Shown: piece after piece, positions 17,616 through 27,248 of the stretch
How positions within the stretch are numbered: the stretch's first letter is position 1
How the letters are laid out: each line of letters opens with the position of its first letter
NCBI GenBank assembly: GCA_029238665.1
Contig: JAQWFQ010000030.1
Coordinates: 271,992-335,991, forward strand
Origin: Crocinitomicaceae bacterium
GTDB taxonomy: Bacteria; Bacteroidota; Bacteroidia; Flavobacteriales_D; Crocinitomicaceae
Length of the DNA: 64,000 nucleotides
Direction of reading: 5' to 3'
Program-made: the position numbers and the translations under genes
Notes under the pieces: generated by a model
Told to the model about the DNA's origin: nothing
Database searches by the model: none
The model's input: only the letters and a program-made list of their open reading frames with translations

Positions 17616-18936
17616 TTTTTTCAACGAATTCAAAAAAGTATCAAAATCTGACTGGGAAAATAAAATCATTTCAGATTTAAAAGGAAAAGACCCTTCCATT
17701 ATTGCTATAGATAATGAAATTGAGGAGTTAAAACTTTCCAGTTACTACCACGCTGAAGATGTTTCAAAAAATGAAACACCTGGAAACTTCCCATTCACCC
17801 GAGGGATGAATGGACAAAAAAATCAATGGCAAAATGGGGCATTCATACGAATAACAGATGAGAAAGATGCAAATAAAAAAGCCCTCTTAGCATTAAACTC
17901 AGGTGCTGATTTACTTATATTCAAGCCTGAAAAAGAAAATATTGACTGGAAGTGTGTGTTTGATAAAATTCAATTTGAATTCATCCATGCACAATTTGTA
18001 ATTGAGTCAAAGGCTGAATTTGATGCTATTTACAACATAATGGATACCTATGAGAATACTGTGCAATACAACATTGATCTTGTAGACCAATTCTCAGAAA
18101 AACACTTTAACGAAATTGCCAACAATTTCAAAACGAAACAACAGCGATTCTGTAGTGTTAATGGGTTCAAAGTACAAGGTCTTGGAGCAAACACATGGCA
18201 AGAAATTGCATTCTGCTTAAACACAGGACACAACTACCTTACTCGTTTAATGGAATTAGGCTTTACTGTAGATGAAGCTTCTGCTTGTATATCGTTCAAA
18301 TTGGGTGTCGGTTCAAATTACTTTTTTGAAACATCAAAGTTTCGAGCAATGAGACAACTTTGGGCAAAGGTGATAAATGCATACAAGCCTAAACATAATT
18401 GCTCTCACAATTGCGACATTACAGCAGTAGTTGGGCATTTAAACAAATCATTGAAAGATCCTTATACAAACTTATTGCGTCAAACGACTGAAGCTATGTC
18501 TGCCATCATTGGCGGAACAGATGCAATCGTAGTTAAACCATATGACATCTATTCAACAAACGGCTCTTCTGAGCTTTCAGAACGAATGGCATTAAACATT
18601 TCAAATATACTGAAAGAAGAGTCTTATTTTGACGCTGTTATTGACCCACTAGGAGGTAGCTATTCCATCGAATCTTCAACGGTAGAAATTGCCGCTAAAG
18701 CATGGGGTAAATTCCAAGAACTTGAGCAACTAGAGGCTGGTGTAAAATCAGAAGTATTTATCAATGAAATAAAAGTAAAAGCTGCCCTTCGCATTAAAGG
18801 AATTCAAGATAAATCAATCGTATTAATTGGAATTAACACATTTGAAAACCCTGAAGAAGTAACGAATGAATGGACGTCTATTTATACATATCTAGGGCTT
18901 CCTTCACTAGTGTCAGAACAGGTGTTAATACCTTAA
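17608..18936 (+). CDS. mutA: methylmalonyl-CoA mutase, small (beta) subunit
   Basis: 442 residues, homologous to the TIM-barrel part of methylmalonyl-CoA mutase and lacking a B12 domain, as expected of the non-catalytic small subunit. NTFKTKQ-type strands and LRQTTEAMSAIIGGTDAIVV with DPLGGSYSIES mirror the large subunit. The C-terminus is short compared with actinobacterial MutA, common in Bacteroidota. Next gene is mutB, 6 bp on. Together they interconvert succinyl-CoA and methylmalonyl-CoA, linking propionate or branched-chain breakdown to the TCA cycle. Confidence 0.92.
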   Translation: MNDFFNEFKKVSKSDWENKIISDLKGKDPSIIAIDNEIEELKLSSYYHAEDVSKNETPGNFPFTRGMNGQKNQWQNGAFIRITDEKDANKKALLALNSGADLLIFKPEKENIDWKCVFDKIQFEFIHAQFVIESKAEFDAIYNIMDTYENTVQYNIDLVDQFSEKHFNEIANNFKTKQQRFCSVNGFKVQGLGANTWQEIAFCLNTGHNYLTRLMELGFTVDEASACISFKLGVGSNYFFETSKFRAMRQLWAKVINAYKPKHNCSHNCDITAVVGHLNKSLKDPYTNLLRQTTEAMSAIIGGTDAIVVKPYDIYSTNGSSELSERMALNISNILKEESYFDAVIDPLGGSYSIESSTVEIAAKAWGKFQELEQLEAGVKSEVFINEIKVKAALRIKGIQDKSIVLIGINTFENPEEVTNEWTSIYTYLGLPSLVSEQVLIP

Positions 18937-18942
18937 AAGAGC

Positions 18943-21075
18943 ATGAAAAAAGTAGATTTTAGTACGATTGATTTCAATTCAGAGGTAATTGAAAACAAGC
19001 AGCCTCAGTCTGATGTTTTAACAACTTCAGACAATATCACGTTAAAAAACTATTACGCTAAGAAAGATGTCGATTCAACTGAGCACATTGGTTTTGTTTC
19101 AGGTATTGCACCTAACCTTAGAGGACCATATAGCTCAATGTACACAGTTCGCCCTTGGACCATTCGTCAATATGCTGGGTTTTCCACAGCTGAAGAGTCT
19201 AACGCATTTTACAGACGAAATTTAGCCGCAGGGCAAAAGGGACTTTCTGTTGCATTTGACTTAGCTACGCACCGTGGCTATGATTCTGATCACTCACGCG
19301 TTGTTGGTGATGTTGGTAAAGCTGGTGTTGCAATTGATTCAATTATGGACATGAAGGTCTTGTTTGACCAAATCCCTTTAGATAAAATGTCTGTGTCAAT
19401 GACCATGAACGGTGCTGTTTTACCTATCATGGCTTTTTACATCGTAACTGCAGAAGAACAAGGTGTTGACCAAAAAGACCTCGCTGGAACAATTCAGAAC
19501 GATATTTTGAAAGAGTTTATGGTTAGGAATACGTACATATACCCACCCCTACCTTCAATGAGGATTATTTCCGATATATTTGAATATACAGCGAAAAACA
19601 TGCCTCGCTTCAACTCAATATCAATTTCGGGGTATCACATGCAAGAAGCTGGTGCTACAGCAGCAATTGAACTGGCATACACTTTAGCTGATGGGTTAGA
19701 ATACTTAAGAACCGGTGTTAAGGCTGGCATGAGCATAGATACATTTGCACCAAGGCTCAGTTTTTTCTGGGCTATAGGAATGAATCACTTTACAGAGGTT
19801 GCAAAAATGCGTGCAGGAAGAGTGCTTTGGGCAAAAATGGTTAATCAATTCAAGCCTGAAAATCAAAAATCACTTGCGCTAAGAACACATTGTCAAACAT
19901 CAGGATGGAGCCTTACAGAGCAAGATCCTTTCAATAATGTGGCACGAACGTGTATTGAAGCAATGGCCGCAGCGCTTGGAGGAACACAATCGCTACACAC
20001 AAACGCCTTGGACGAAGCAATTGCACTACCTACTGATTTTTCAGCTCGAATTGCCCGTAATACACAAATATATTTACAGTCTGAAACAGGAATTACACAA
20101 CATGTAGATCCACTAGGTGGAAGTTATTATGTTGAAAAGTTAACGGAAGAACTGATTGATCAAGCGTCAAAACTTATAGACGAAGTTGAAGAGCTAGGTG
20201 GAATGGCAAAAGCAATTGAAACCGGGCTTCCGAAAATGAGAATTGAAGAGGCAGCTGCACGAAAACAAGCTAGAATTGATTCTAACAAAGACATTATAGT
20301 TGGTGTTAACCGTTATCAAGTTGATAATACAGAAGAAATTGATATTCTTGAGGTTGATAACACCAAAGTTCGAGACTCTCAAATAAAACGTCTGAATACA
20401 CTAAAAGAAAATCGTGACGAAGCCAAAGTCAAATCGGTTTTAAGTGAATTAACCGAAGCAGCAAAAAATAAAACAGGAAACTTACTAGAGATTGCTGTTA
20501 GGTGTGCTCGTGAACGAGCTACACTAGGAGAAATATCATCTGCTCTAGAAAATGTGTACGGAAGGTACCAAGCAACAATCAGATCTATTAATGGCGTTTA
20601 CTCAGCTGAATCTATGGGAGATAATGATTTTAATAAAGCAACAGAACTAACGAATACTTTTAGTAAACTAGAAGGTAGACGTCCTCGAATCATGATTGCT
20701 AAAATGGGGCAAGACGGTCACGATCGTGGTGCAAAGGTTATAGCAACCTCCTTTGCTGACATTGGATTTGACGTCGACATTGGACCTCTGTTTCAAACTC
20801 CTGAAGAAGCAGCTAAGCAAGCTGTAGAAAACGATGCTCACATTTTAGGCGTATCATCCCTTGCTGCAGGGCATAAAACACTGGTTCCAAAAGTAATTGC
20901 TGAGCTAGAAAAACTAGGCCGAAGTGACATTATGGTAATTGCCGGAGGTGTGATACCAAAACAAGATTATGACTTCTTATATGAGGCTGGCGTGTTTGGT
21001 GTGTTTGGCCCGGGTACTAAAATATCAAAAGCAGCACAAGAAATATTATCCCTTTTGATACAGAGCTTTGATTAA
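18943..21075 (+). CDS. mutB: methylmalonyl-CoA mutase, large (alpha) subunit
   Basis: Catalytic subunit, 710 residues. N-terminal TIM barrel: [52 protein letters not shown], and [11 protein letters not shown]-terminal B12 domain (about 570-710) has the base-off signature [10 protein letters not shown] (DxHxxG, near residues 589-598) and VIAGGVIP. Full length, so it should be active with adenosylcobalamin. No G-protein chaperone (MeaB) or epimerase is in the window. Confidence 0.97.
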   Translation: MKKVDFSTIDFNSEVIENKQPQSDVLTTSDNITLKNYYAKKDVDSTEHIGFVSGIAPNLRGPYSSMYTVRPWTIRQYAGFSTAEESNAFYRRNLAAGQKGLSVAFDLATHRGYDSDHSRVVGDVGKAGVAIDSIMDMKVLFDQIPLDKMSVSMTMNGAVLPIMAFYIVTAEEQGVDQKDLAGTIQNDILKEFMVRNTYIYPPLPSMRIISDIFEYTAKNMPRFNSISISGYHMQEAGATAAIELAYTLADGLEYLRTGVKAGMSIDTFAPRLSFFWAIGMNHFTEVAKMRAGRVLWAKMVNQFKPENQKSLALRTHCQTSGWSLTEQDPFNNVARTCIEAMAAALGGTQSLHTNALDEAIALPTDFSARIARNTQIYLQSETGITQHVDPLGGSYYVEKLTEELIDQASKLIDEVEELGGMAKAIETGLPKMRIEEAAARKQARIDSNKDIIVGVNRYQVDNTEEIDILEVDNTKVRDSQIKRLNTLKENRDEAKVKSVLSELTEAAKNKTGNLLEIAVRCARERATLGEISSALENVYGRYQATIRSINGVYSAESMGDNDFNKATELTNTFSKLEGRRPRIMIAKMGQDGHDRGAKVIATSFADIGFDVDIGPLFQTPEEAAKQAVENDAHILGVSSLAAGHKTLVPKVIAELEKLGRSDIMVIAGGVIPKQDYDFLYEAGVFGVFGPGTKISKAAQEILSLLIQSFD

Positions 21076-21096
21076 ATTAAAAAAATAATAACTTTG
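21067..21096 (+). promoter_or_regulatory. promoter of small exported protein gene
   Basis: TTTG (21067-21070), an 18-bp spacer, then TAACTTTG (21089-21096). The ATG at 21150 is 53 nt downstream. It begins inside the last codons of mutB, so the next gene has its own start of transcription. Confidence 0.55.
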
Positions 21097-21149
21097 ATTA
21101 AATCTTTGTTTCGGCATAGTATTTGACTTTAACTCAAAAAAAGAAAATA

Positions 21150-21887
21150 ATGAAAACTATTCTTACCCTACTAACTTTCACATACCTGTCAACACTCGCG
21201 TTAGGACAATCACCAAACTACGATGATTTAAAAATACTTTATGCAGATATGAAATATGAAAAGCTTGCAAAAGTAGCTGCTTCATATACTGAAAAAGACA
21301 AGTCATCTAAACATGTATTGCCATACATATGGTTGTCAAAAGGACTTTATAAAATCTCTTTATCTAGCAACACAAATCCAAAGTTTAAAAACGCATACAA
21401 AGACGCTATTAAATACCTTTCAAAAGGAATTAAGTATGATTTAAAGTACAATGATGGCGCAACATTTAAAGATGAACATCAAGAGTTTTTATCAGACTTT
21501 CAATTAAGCCTACAAGAACTCATTGATAATGAAATGACTTCAGGAAGTGTTAAACGAACATTTAGCTGGGCGATGAAATATCAAAAAATAACCCTCAATC
21601 CTGTTGGTGCAAACTATATAATGGGTGCATGTAAATATCTAGACCAGGATAAGGCTAGCGCAAGAACTTACTGGAAAAAAGCCGATGAAATGATGGCAAA
21701 AGTCACTTCAATAGAAGGGTTTAGTGAAGCAGATAGAAACATGTTGAAAAACGGGGTTATCTCAACTGCAGAATCAATGATGAAGAGCAGGCAAAGTGAA
21801 AAGGCAGAATCGCTACTAAACAAAGTAACACCTTGGTTTGAAGGTGACGACGATTGGAAAGAACTCTATGACGAAGTTTTTAACTAA
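21150..21887 (+). CDS. exported protein, probable helical-repeat (TPR-like)
   Basis: 245 residues from the ATG of MKTILTLLTFTYLS, a typical signal peptide ending ALGQ near residue 20; an upstream frame to 21123 adds a polar stretch before the signal peptide and is not used. The mature part is helical with repeats of about 35 residues (YEKLAKVAASYTEKDK, NAYKDAIKYLSKGIKYD, KASARTYWKKADEMM, SEKAESLLNKVTPWF), suggesting TPR-like scaffolding in the periplasm. No enzyme motif; own promoter and terminator. Confidence 0.75.
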   Translation: MKTILTLLTFTYLSTLALGQSPNYDDLKILYADMKYEKLAKVAASYTEKDKSSKHVLPYIWLSKGLYKISLSSNTNPKFKNAYKDAIKYLSKGIKYDLKYNDGATFKDEHQEFLSDFQLSLQELIDNEMTSGSVKRTFSWAMKYQKITLNPVGANYIMGACKYLDQDKASARTYWKKADEMMAKVTSIEGFSEADRNMLKNGVISTAESMMKSRQSEKAESLLNKVTPWFEGDDDWKELYDEVFN

Positions 21888-21906
21888 GTCAAATAAACTT
21901 AATCTT

Positions 21907-21938
21907 AAGAGCGCTTCAATAGAAACGCTCTTTTTTTT
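21907..21938 (+). terminator. terminator after the exported repeat protein
   Basis: Stem AAGAGCG / CGCTCTT with a 12-nt loop and eight T residues, 20 bp past the stop. Confidence 0.85.
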
Positions 21939-22010
21939 GCCTTACTCTTTTCAACACTACCGAATGGATAACATCAATTCAACACTATTCAAAAACTGCT
22001 TAGTTATCAT

Positions 22011-22018
22011 TACATTTG
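22011..22018 (+). promoter_or_regulatory. -7 box of divIC-like promoter
   Basis: TACATTTG followed by AAGT and the ATG at 22023, the same TTTGAAGTATG junction as at murB. Leaderless transcription is likely. Confidence 0.5.
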
Positions 22019-22022
22019 AAGT

Positions 22023-22313
22023 ATGAAGAAATTTTTTCCATATCTAAAAAACAAATTCATACTGGCTTCAACGATATTTTTCGTCTACACCTTATTTTTA
22101 GATGAGAATGACATCTTCACCTTGATCTCGCAAACACGAAAGTTAAACAAGTTAGAACTTAAAAAAGACAAGGTTAATTCTAATTTAAAAGAGACACGAA
22201 AAACACTAGATCAATTAAAATACCTTTCAGAAGTTGAACGCTATGCGCGTGAAAAAAAATACTTTAAGAAAGACAATGAAGACGTTTTTGTACTCTTCTC
22301 CGAAGCGTTATAA
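22023..22313 (+). CDS. FtsB/DivIC-family septum formation protein
   Basis: 96 residues: short cytoplasmic start, one membrane segment (about 12-29), then a coiled coil (LNKLELKKDKVNSNLKETRK) and the end LSEVERYAREKKYFKKDNEDVFVLF, where the ERYAREK stretch and the following F/hydrophobics are the family hallmark. Part of the divisome FtsQ-FtsL-FtsB subcomplex in the periplasm. The 3' end overlaps the convergent SpoIID gene by 6 bp. Confidence 0.9.
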   Translation: MKKFFPYLKNKFILASTIFFVYTLFLDENDIFTLISQTRKLNKLELKKDKVNSNLKETRKTLDQLKYLSEVERYAREKKYFKKDNEDVFVLFSEAL

Positions 22314-23492
22314 ATTTCCGGTTCCTACATCTTTCTTCTGTTTAAAGAACTGACTTTCATAGTAGTTTATAATCCTAATTTTATTGAAATAATACAGTGC
22401 AATTTGTTTGTAGTCAAGTCCTAAATCAGCCATTCCCATTGCTCCCTCCTGACAAAGACCTACTCCATGACCAAAACCACGGCCACTTAAAACTACTTCT
22501 TGTCCGTCAAGTTTTGTACTAAAATAACTTGACTTTAGCTTAAACTCTTTTCTTAAATCCCTAAGCGGAACCCCTAACGACGGGTGAATATAGAAGGCCT
22601 TACGATTTTCCTGATCAAAATTATAAATCAATGCACCATACGTTGATTCTTTCACCCCATATTTCTTAGCTAAAAACGACGACCACGTTGCTTTAGGTAT
22701 TCGTTTAGTCCACCTAGACTGCCTTGTCTGCAGACAAAACGTGTCCTTAAAAGTGCTTAAGTAAGGTACTGAGTTATTCCAAACATACGAAGCATCACAT
22801 GTTTGCCCCCCACAATTAGCAGCAAAATAGCTTGTAACTAGATCTCCATTAAAATCTATAATAACCTCACCCGAAGTAGACTCTACAGCCTGTCTAATCT
22901 TAGGCGTATACCTTAACTTACTGTGATAGGCTTGACAGTGAACTCGGTCACACAATTCAAAGCCTTCTTTTTCATGCCTACGTTTATTTTTTAAAGCATA
23001 GGTTCTACTCATCAAGGCTTGCACCTTATAATACTCAAGATGCCTTCCTCCGCCACCTTCAGATTCAACAACTCCTGAAATATAATTGTTCATATCAACA
23101 ACATTCACAAACTGCAAACGGCCTTTATAGACAAAAATTTCTAACGCATCTTCATACGAATGTTTTTTGATATTAAGTTGTCTTGAAGAAAACAATAATG
23201 ATGAATTTGTTCGCTGGGGAACAAGCATCACTTTTGAAACAGTATAAGATACTAAACCTCCTACATGAACAACTACCCGTGAACCAGAAACACTTAACGA
23301 CACCTTTCTCCCAGGAACCAATAATGAAACAATAGATTTGTCCCCGAAAATATCATAACTACCCTGTGCACTTTGAATGTCAAGTTGTTTTATTTGATAA
23401 TCTGTAAGTACACCAATACGCATCTGTTGACCAAGAAGATATAGGCATTGACTCAATATAAAGATTAATAAAATGATTCTCACAACGTTCAA
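22308..23492 (-). CDS. SpoIID/LytB domain protein
   Basis: 394 residues with an N-terminal hydrophobic signal (RIILLIFILSQCLYLL), so exported or inner-membrane anchored. The SpoIID domain occupies about 120-360: YISGVVESEGGGGRHLEYYKVQA carries the catalytic-type Glu, then ALKNKRRHEKEGFELCD, and GRGFGHGVGLCQEGAMGMA near 345-363. SpoIID proteins cleave denuded glycan strands; Bacteroidota keep such proteins without sporulation. Follows lpxB by 31 bp in the surE-lpxB run. Confidence 0.9.
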   Translation of the reverse strand: MNVVRIILLIFILSQCLYLLGQQMRIGVLTDYQIKQLDIQSAQGSYDIFGDKSIVSLLVPGRKVSLSVSGSRVVVHVGGLVSYTVSKVMLVPQRTNSSLLFSSRQLNIKKHSYEDALEIFVYKGRLQFVNVVDMNNYISGVVESEGGGGRHLEYYKVQALMSRTYALKNKRRHEKEGFELCDRVHCQAYHSKLRYTPKIRQAVESTSGEVIIDFNGDLVTSYFAANCGGQTCDASYVWNNSVPYLSTFKDTFCLQTRQSRWTKRIPKATWSSFLAKKYGVKESTYGALIYNFDQENRKAFYIHPSLGVPLRDLRKEFKLKSSYFSTKLDGQEVVLSGRGFGHGVGLCQEGAMGMADLGLDYKQIALYYFNKIRIINYYESQFFKQKKDVGTGNL

Positions 23493-23523
23493 TTTTACAA
23501 TGCATTAAGGCATTGATTTATTC

Positions 23524-24648
23524 TTAATCATGAATGGTTTTCAACAAAGATTGTGCTACTTTTTTACTCGCTCCTCCTCCTCCAAGCATTTCATCCAACA
23601 AATTATAATCTTGATTAATTTGATCTCGGTATTCTGAATCATGAATTAGCCGTTCAACTTCTGCTCGAATAAAGGTAGCGTTACAGGATTTCTGAATCAA
23701 CTCTTTCACAACCGCTCTATTCATAATAAGGTTAACTAACGAGATGTAGTCCACTTTAATTAATCGCTTTGCAATCTGGTACGAAATTTCTGAAGCTTTA
23801 TAACAAACAAGCTCTGGAACCTTAAATAACGCTGTTTCTAAGGTAGCTGTTCCTGAAGTTACAACGGCAACACTTGAGTTTGCAAGCAATCGATAAGTTT
23901 CATCAAAAACAATCGTAATGGAAGGATCGATAGAAGCATAAAATGCTGGTGTCAATGTCGGTGCACCCGCAACTACAATTTGGTGAGACGTAAAGTCTTT
24001 TAACGCCTCGATCATTATCGGAAGCTTCACAGACACCTCTTGCTTTCTACTTCCAGGGAGAACTGCTATAATTGGACGGTCGTCCATGTTATTAGCCTTT
24101 AAGAAAACATCCTTGTCCTCACTAAAATTAAACTTCGAAATTTCATCTAAAAGCGGATGACCAACATACTCAACCTTATAATTAAACTTTTTATAAAAAG
24201 CTTCTTCAAAAGGAAGAATTACAAACATATGGTCGACCACTTTTTTGATTTTGTGAACGCGATTTTTTTTCCAAGCCCAAATTTGAGGGGAAATGTAATA
24301 ATAGACCTTTATTCCCTTTGACTTAGCCCATTCAGCAATACGTAAGTTAAACCCTGGATAATCAATAAGTACTATAGCATCAGGGTTATAAGTCTCAATG
24401 TCCGATTTACAGTCTTTTATATTTCTAAGTATTGTTTTAAGGTTCATAACAACCTCTATAAACCCCATAAAAGCTAAATCACGAATATGTTTAACCAATC
24501 CGTTTTTCTGAATAGCTTCCATTTTATCCCCACCCCAAAAACGAAAATCAACCCTTGGATTTTCATCTAAAATTGCTTGCATCATATTGCTTGCATGAAG
24601 ATCTCCTGATGGCTCACCTGCAATGATATATACTTTTGTTGCGCTCAT
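23524..24648 (-). CDS. lpxB: lipid-A-disaccharide synthase
   Basis: GT19 glycosyltransferase, 374 residues: joins UDP-2,3-diacyl-GlcN to lipid X. Opening VYIIAGEPSGDLHASNMM, FWGGDKM, YISPQIWAWKKNR, VGHPLLDE, LPGSRKQEV, and SGTATLETAL are all family landmarks. Peripheral inner-membrane enzyme. The C-terminal motif GGGGASKKVA is normal. Order surE - membrane protein - lpxB is a Bacteroidota arrangement. Confidence 0.96.
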   Translation of the reverse strand: MSATKVYIIAGEPSGDLHASNMMQAILDENPRVDFRFWGGDKMEAIQKNGLVKHIRDLAFMGFIEVVMNLKTILRNIKDCKSDIETYNPDAIVLIDYPGFNLRIAEWAKSKGIKVYYYISPQIWAWKKNRVHKIKKVVDHMFVILPFEEAFYKKFNYKVEYVGHPLLDEISKFNFSEDKDVFLKANNMDDRPIIAVLPGSRKQEVSVKLPIMIEALKDFTSHQIVVAGAPTLTPAFYASIDPSITIVFDETYRLLANSSVAVVTSGTATLETALFKVPELVCYKASEISYQIAKRLIKVDYISLVNLIMNRAVVKELIQKSCNATFIRAEVERLIHDSEYRDQINQDYNLLDEMLGGGGASKKVAQSLLKTIHD

Positions 24649-24653
24649 TTTTT

Positions 24654-24959
24654 TTAAAAAAACTTGATATAAATAATATATGGAGCAAAAATAATTGAAC
24701 CTAAAATAACTCCCATGGCAAAATTAAAACGCTCCTTATTTAAAAAAAAGTAAAACCAGCCCAAATTGGCAATAATTGAAATGGTGATCATCTTAATACG
24801 GTATGGCTTATTTACCACAAGTTGTGACCACAGTTGTTCGAAGTAATAATTTTGAACCCAGCCAATAATGAGTAAAACAACAGGTAAAACAACCAACGGT
24901 GTCAAAATACCTAATAACATTCCTTTCGTATGATCTATTGACCACTTTTTCAAATTCAT
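24654..24959 (-). CDS. small three-pass membrane protein between surE and lpxB
   Basis: 101 residues with about three hydrophobic segments (15-35, 58-75, 80-98). Opening MNLKKWSIDHTKGMLLGI, basic loop NKPYRIKM. It overlaps surE by 4 bp and is 5 bp before lpxB, so it is cotranscribed with both. No recognisable motif. Function unknown; an envelope-lipid role is suggested only by lpxB. Confidence 0.75.
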   Translation of the reverse strand: MNLKKWSIDHTKGMLLGILTPLVVLPVVLLIIGWVQNYYFEQLWSQLVVNKPYRIKMITISIIANLGWFYFFLNKERFNFAMGVILGSIIFAPYIIYIKFF

Positions 24960-25726
24960 AAATTCCAGTTTTCTAATTCTTTAATTGCTTTATAAGCAGT
25001 CATGTCAAATTGTGTCGGCACCAGTGTAGGATGTCCTCTTTCTATCCAATATAAATCTGTACCCTCTACCTTATCTTGCTCCAAAAACTCGCCTTCCAAC
25101 CAATAATAAGGTTTTCCAAATTGATCTTTCCGTTTATCAAAACGATCATCCCAAAAAGAAAGCGATTGCCTACAAATTTTTATTGATTTTAATTCATCAA
25201 GAGGAATGTCTGGAATGTTTACATTTAAACAGGTATAATCCATCATTCCATTTTTCAATACGTGTTTTACTATGTTTTTAACCACTGATTTTGAAGCCGT
25301 AAAATCTGCATCACTATCAAAACTACATAGCGAAAATCCAACGGAAGGAATATTTTCCATCGCTCCCTCTACCGCGGCAGACATTGTGCCTGAATACAAT
25401 ACATTTGAAGCCGTATTTGCACCATGATTAATCCCTGAAACAATCAAGTCTGGTTTACGGTGTAAAATTTCATACACCCCCATTTTTACACAATCTACAG
25501 GAGTTCCTGAACAAGCATAAGCTGGTGTATCGCCAAATAAATCCGAATCATACAATCGTAAGGGCTCATTAATTGTTATGGCATGTCCCATGCCCGACTG
25601 AGCCGAATCAGGGGCAATTACAACAACATCTCCAAATTCTTTCACAGCTTCAAATAACGAACGTATTCCTTTAGCAGAAATCCCATCGTCATTTGTAACT
25701 AAAATCATCGGTCTTTTGAGACTCAT
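24956..25726 (-). CDS. surE: 5'/3'-nucleotidase SurE
   Basis: 256 residues. Metal-binding opening ILVTNDDGISAKGI with the DD pair (about D14-D15), VVIAPDSAQSG near 36-46, GTPVDCVKMG, and ISGINHGANTASNVLYSGT carrying Asn ligands. Dephosphorylates nucleoside 5'- and 3'-monophosphates and short polyphosphate; cytoplasmic. First gene of the surE-lpxB-SpoIID run. Clear call. Confidence 0.96.
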   Translation of the reverse strand: MSLKRPMILVTNDDGISAKGIRSLFEAVKEFGDVVVIAPDSAQSGMGHAITINEPLRLYDSDLFGDTPAYACSGTPVDCVKMGVYEILHRKPDLIVSGINHGANTASNVLYSGTMSAAVEGAMENIPSVGFSLCSFDSDADFTASKSVVKNIVKHVLKNGMMDYTCLNVNIPDIPLDELKSIKICRQSLSFWDDRFDKRKDQFGKPYYWLEGEFLEQDKVEGTDLYWIERGHPTLVPTQFDMTAYKAIKELENWNL

Positions 25727-25864
25727 ACATCGATCTAATTATGAACAATACGAAAGTAACTAAAGTTATCTTAATCTTTCAGCATAAATGATGAGTAATC
25801 TAAATGAATTAATTATTTTTGAACATGCAGTTAAATACTTGATTGCATACTGATTTCAATGTGA

Positions 25865-26440
25865 ATGACAACAACTAATTTAACCCAAATTGCAACGGGA
25901 ATTACTCAAGCCAATATTGAGCTAATAAACTCATCTGTAAAAAAGCTGTCTAACACCCAATTAAACTGGAAACCAACGGCTAATGCATGGAGTATTAATG
26001 ACGTTTTATCGCATTTAAATGAATACCTAAACTACTACCACCCCCTATTTCTTCGTAAAATTGAGAACACGCGTTTTACCTCTACAAAAGAAGCTTTCTT
26101 AAGCTCTCCTTTGGGCCGAGCTGCATGGAAATCTATGAAGTTGGGAAACGCAAAAAACATCAAACGAAAAATAAAATCGCCTAAAGACTGCAACCCTATT
26201 TTTACACCTAGTATTTCAGAAGGAGAGCAGTTAAATAAATTTATTGATCAGCAAAAAAACTTTTTACTGATTATAGAACAATCTAAAACGGTTAATATTC
26301 GTCGTATAAAAATACCAATATCCAGATCTAAAGTTGTTCGACTAAGACTCGGCGATGCTTTACTTTATGTAGTTTATCACAATGAACGACACATGCAACA
26401 GATTTTGAATATACAAAACAACCCTAACTTCCCTGCTTAA
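25865..26440 (+). CDS. DinB-family protein
   Basis: 191 residues with the DinB four-helix fold. Metal-site histidines are visible in DVLSHLNEY (about H52) and YHNERHMQQI (about H170/H174), the usual arrangement for thiol-transferase-like DinB/YfiT relatives. The opening LSNTQLNWKPTANAWSINDVL is typical. Often bacillithiol- or stress-linked, but the substrate is unknown. It is 2 bp upstream of the NlpC/P60 gene. Confidence 0.85.
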   Translation: MTTTNLTQIATGITQANIELINSSVKKLSNTQLNWKPTANAWSINDVLSHLNEYLNYYHPLFLRKIENTRFTSTKEAFLSSPLGRAAWKSMKLGNAKNIKRKIKSPKDCNPIFTPSISEGEQLNKFIDQQKNFLLIIEQSKTVNIRRIKIPISRSKVVRLRLGDALLYVVYHNERHMQQILNIQNNPNFPA

Positions 26441-26442
26441 CA

Positions 26443-27198
26443 ATGAATTCGTTTAGCGCTTACTGTAAAGTTAGTATTTCACCTGTTCGATTCGAATCAA
26501 AAGACCAGAGTGAAATTGTAACCCAGCTATTATTTGGTGAATTAATTACAGTTCATGAAGTAAAAGAACCTTGGGCAAAAATCACAACACTAGACGATAG
26601 TTATGAGGGATTCATTGACTATAAACATTTTAAGAAGTTAACTGAAAAAGAAGCTAGACGATGGTCTGACGGCCTCTCAATTCTACAAAATCGCGAATGC
26701 GATTTAAGTACCCCATGGGGAGTACAACGGATATGCAGGGGAGCATATATTCCATTTGGAGAAGTTGAATTTAATATTGGAGAAGATCATTTTCATTTGA
26801 AAAACAACGAAAATACTACATTTAATTCGGCTTGGGAATACGCCCTTGACTACATCAATACCCCTTATTTATGGGGAGGGAAATCACCTTTTGGCATTGA
26901 TTGCTCTGGAATAACACAAATAATATATCGCCTATTTAACATTAACCTTCCACGTGATGCTTCACAACAAGTAACTGTTGGGAACGATGTTGAATTTGAT
27001 GAAATAATCTCTGGTGACTTAGCTTACTTTGAAAATAAATCAGGGAAAATAACGCATGTAGGCATTTGTAACGGAAGCGGAGAAATTATCCATGCTGCCG
27101 GACACGTACGAAAAGACAAGTTATTAAACACAGGAATCATGAATGCTGAATCAGGTTACTTAACGCACAAATTAACGTGTATTAAACGTGTTTTATAA
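26443..27198 (+). CDS. NlpC/P60 C40 peptidase with SH3-like N-terminus
   Basis: 251 residues. Residues 5-65 resemble a bacterial SH3 (AKITTLDDSYEGFIDYKHF), and 135-251 form the NlpC/P60 papain-like domain: catalytic Cys about 153 in FGIDCSGITQII, His about 205 in ITHVGICNGSG, third polar residue HAAGHVR. It matches dipeptidyl-peptidase VI-type enzymes that cut gamma-D-Glu-diamino acid bonds in peptidoglycan fragments. No signal peptide, so recycling in the cytoplasm is favoured. Confidence 0.9.
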   Translation: MNSFSAYCKVSISPVRFESKDQSEIVTQLLFGELITVHEVKEPWAKITTLDDSYEGFIDYKHFKKLTEKEARRWSDGLSILQNRECDLSTPWGVQRICRGAYIPFGEVEFNIGEDHFHLKNNENTTFNSAWEYALDYINTPYLWGGKSPFGIDCSGITQIIYRLFNINLPRDASQQVTVGNDVEFDEIISGDLAYFENKSGKITHVGICNGSGEIIHAAGHVRKDKLLNTGIMNAESGYLTHKLTCIKRVL

Positions 27199-27248
27199 TC
27201 CACAAGAAAAAACAATGACAATATATAAACTCAATTTACAATCCCGTT

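Noticed and set aside
22308..23492. SpoIID protein as evidence of sporulation
   Set aside because: The domain is widespread in non-sporulating Bacteroidota, and no other sporulation gene is present.
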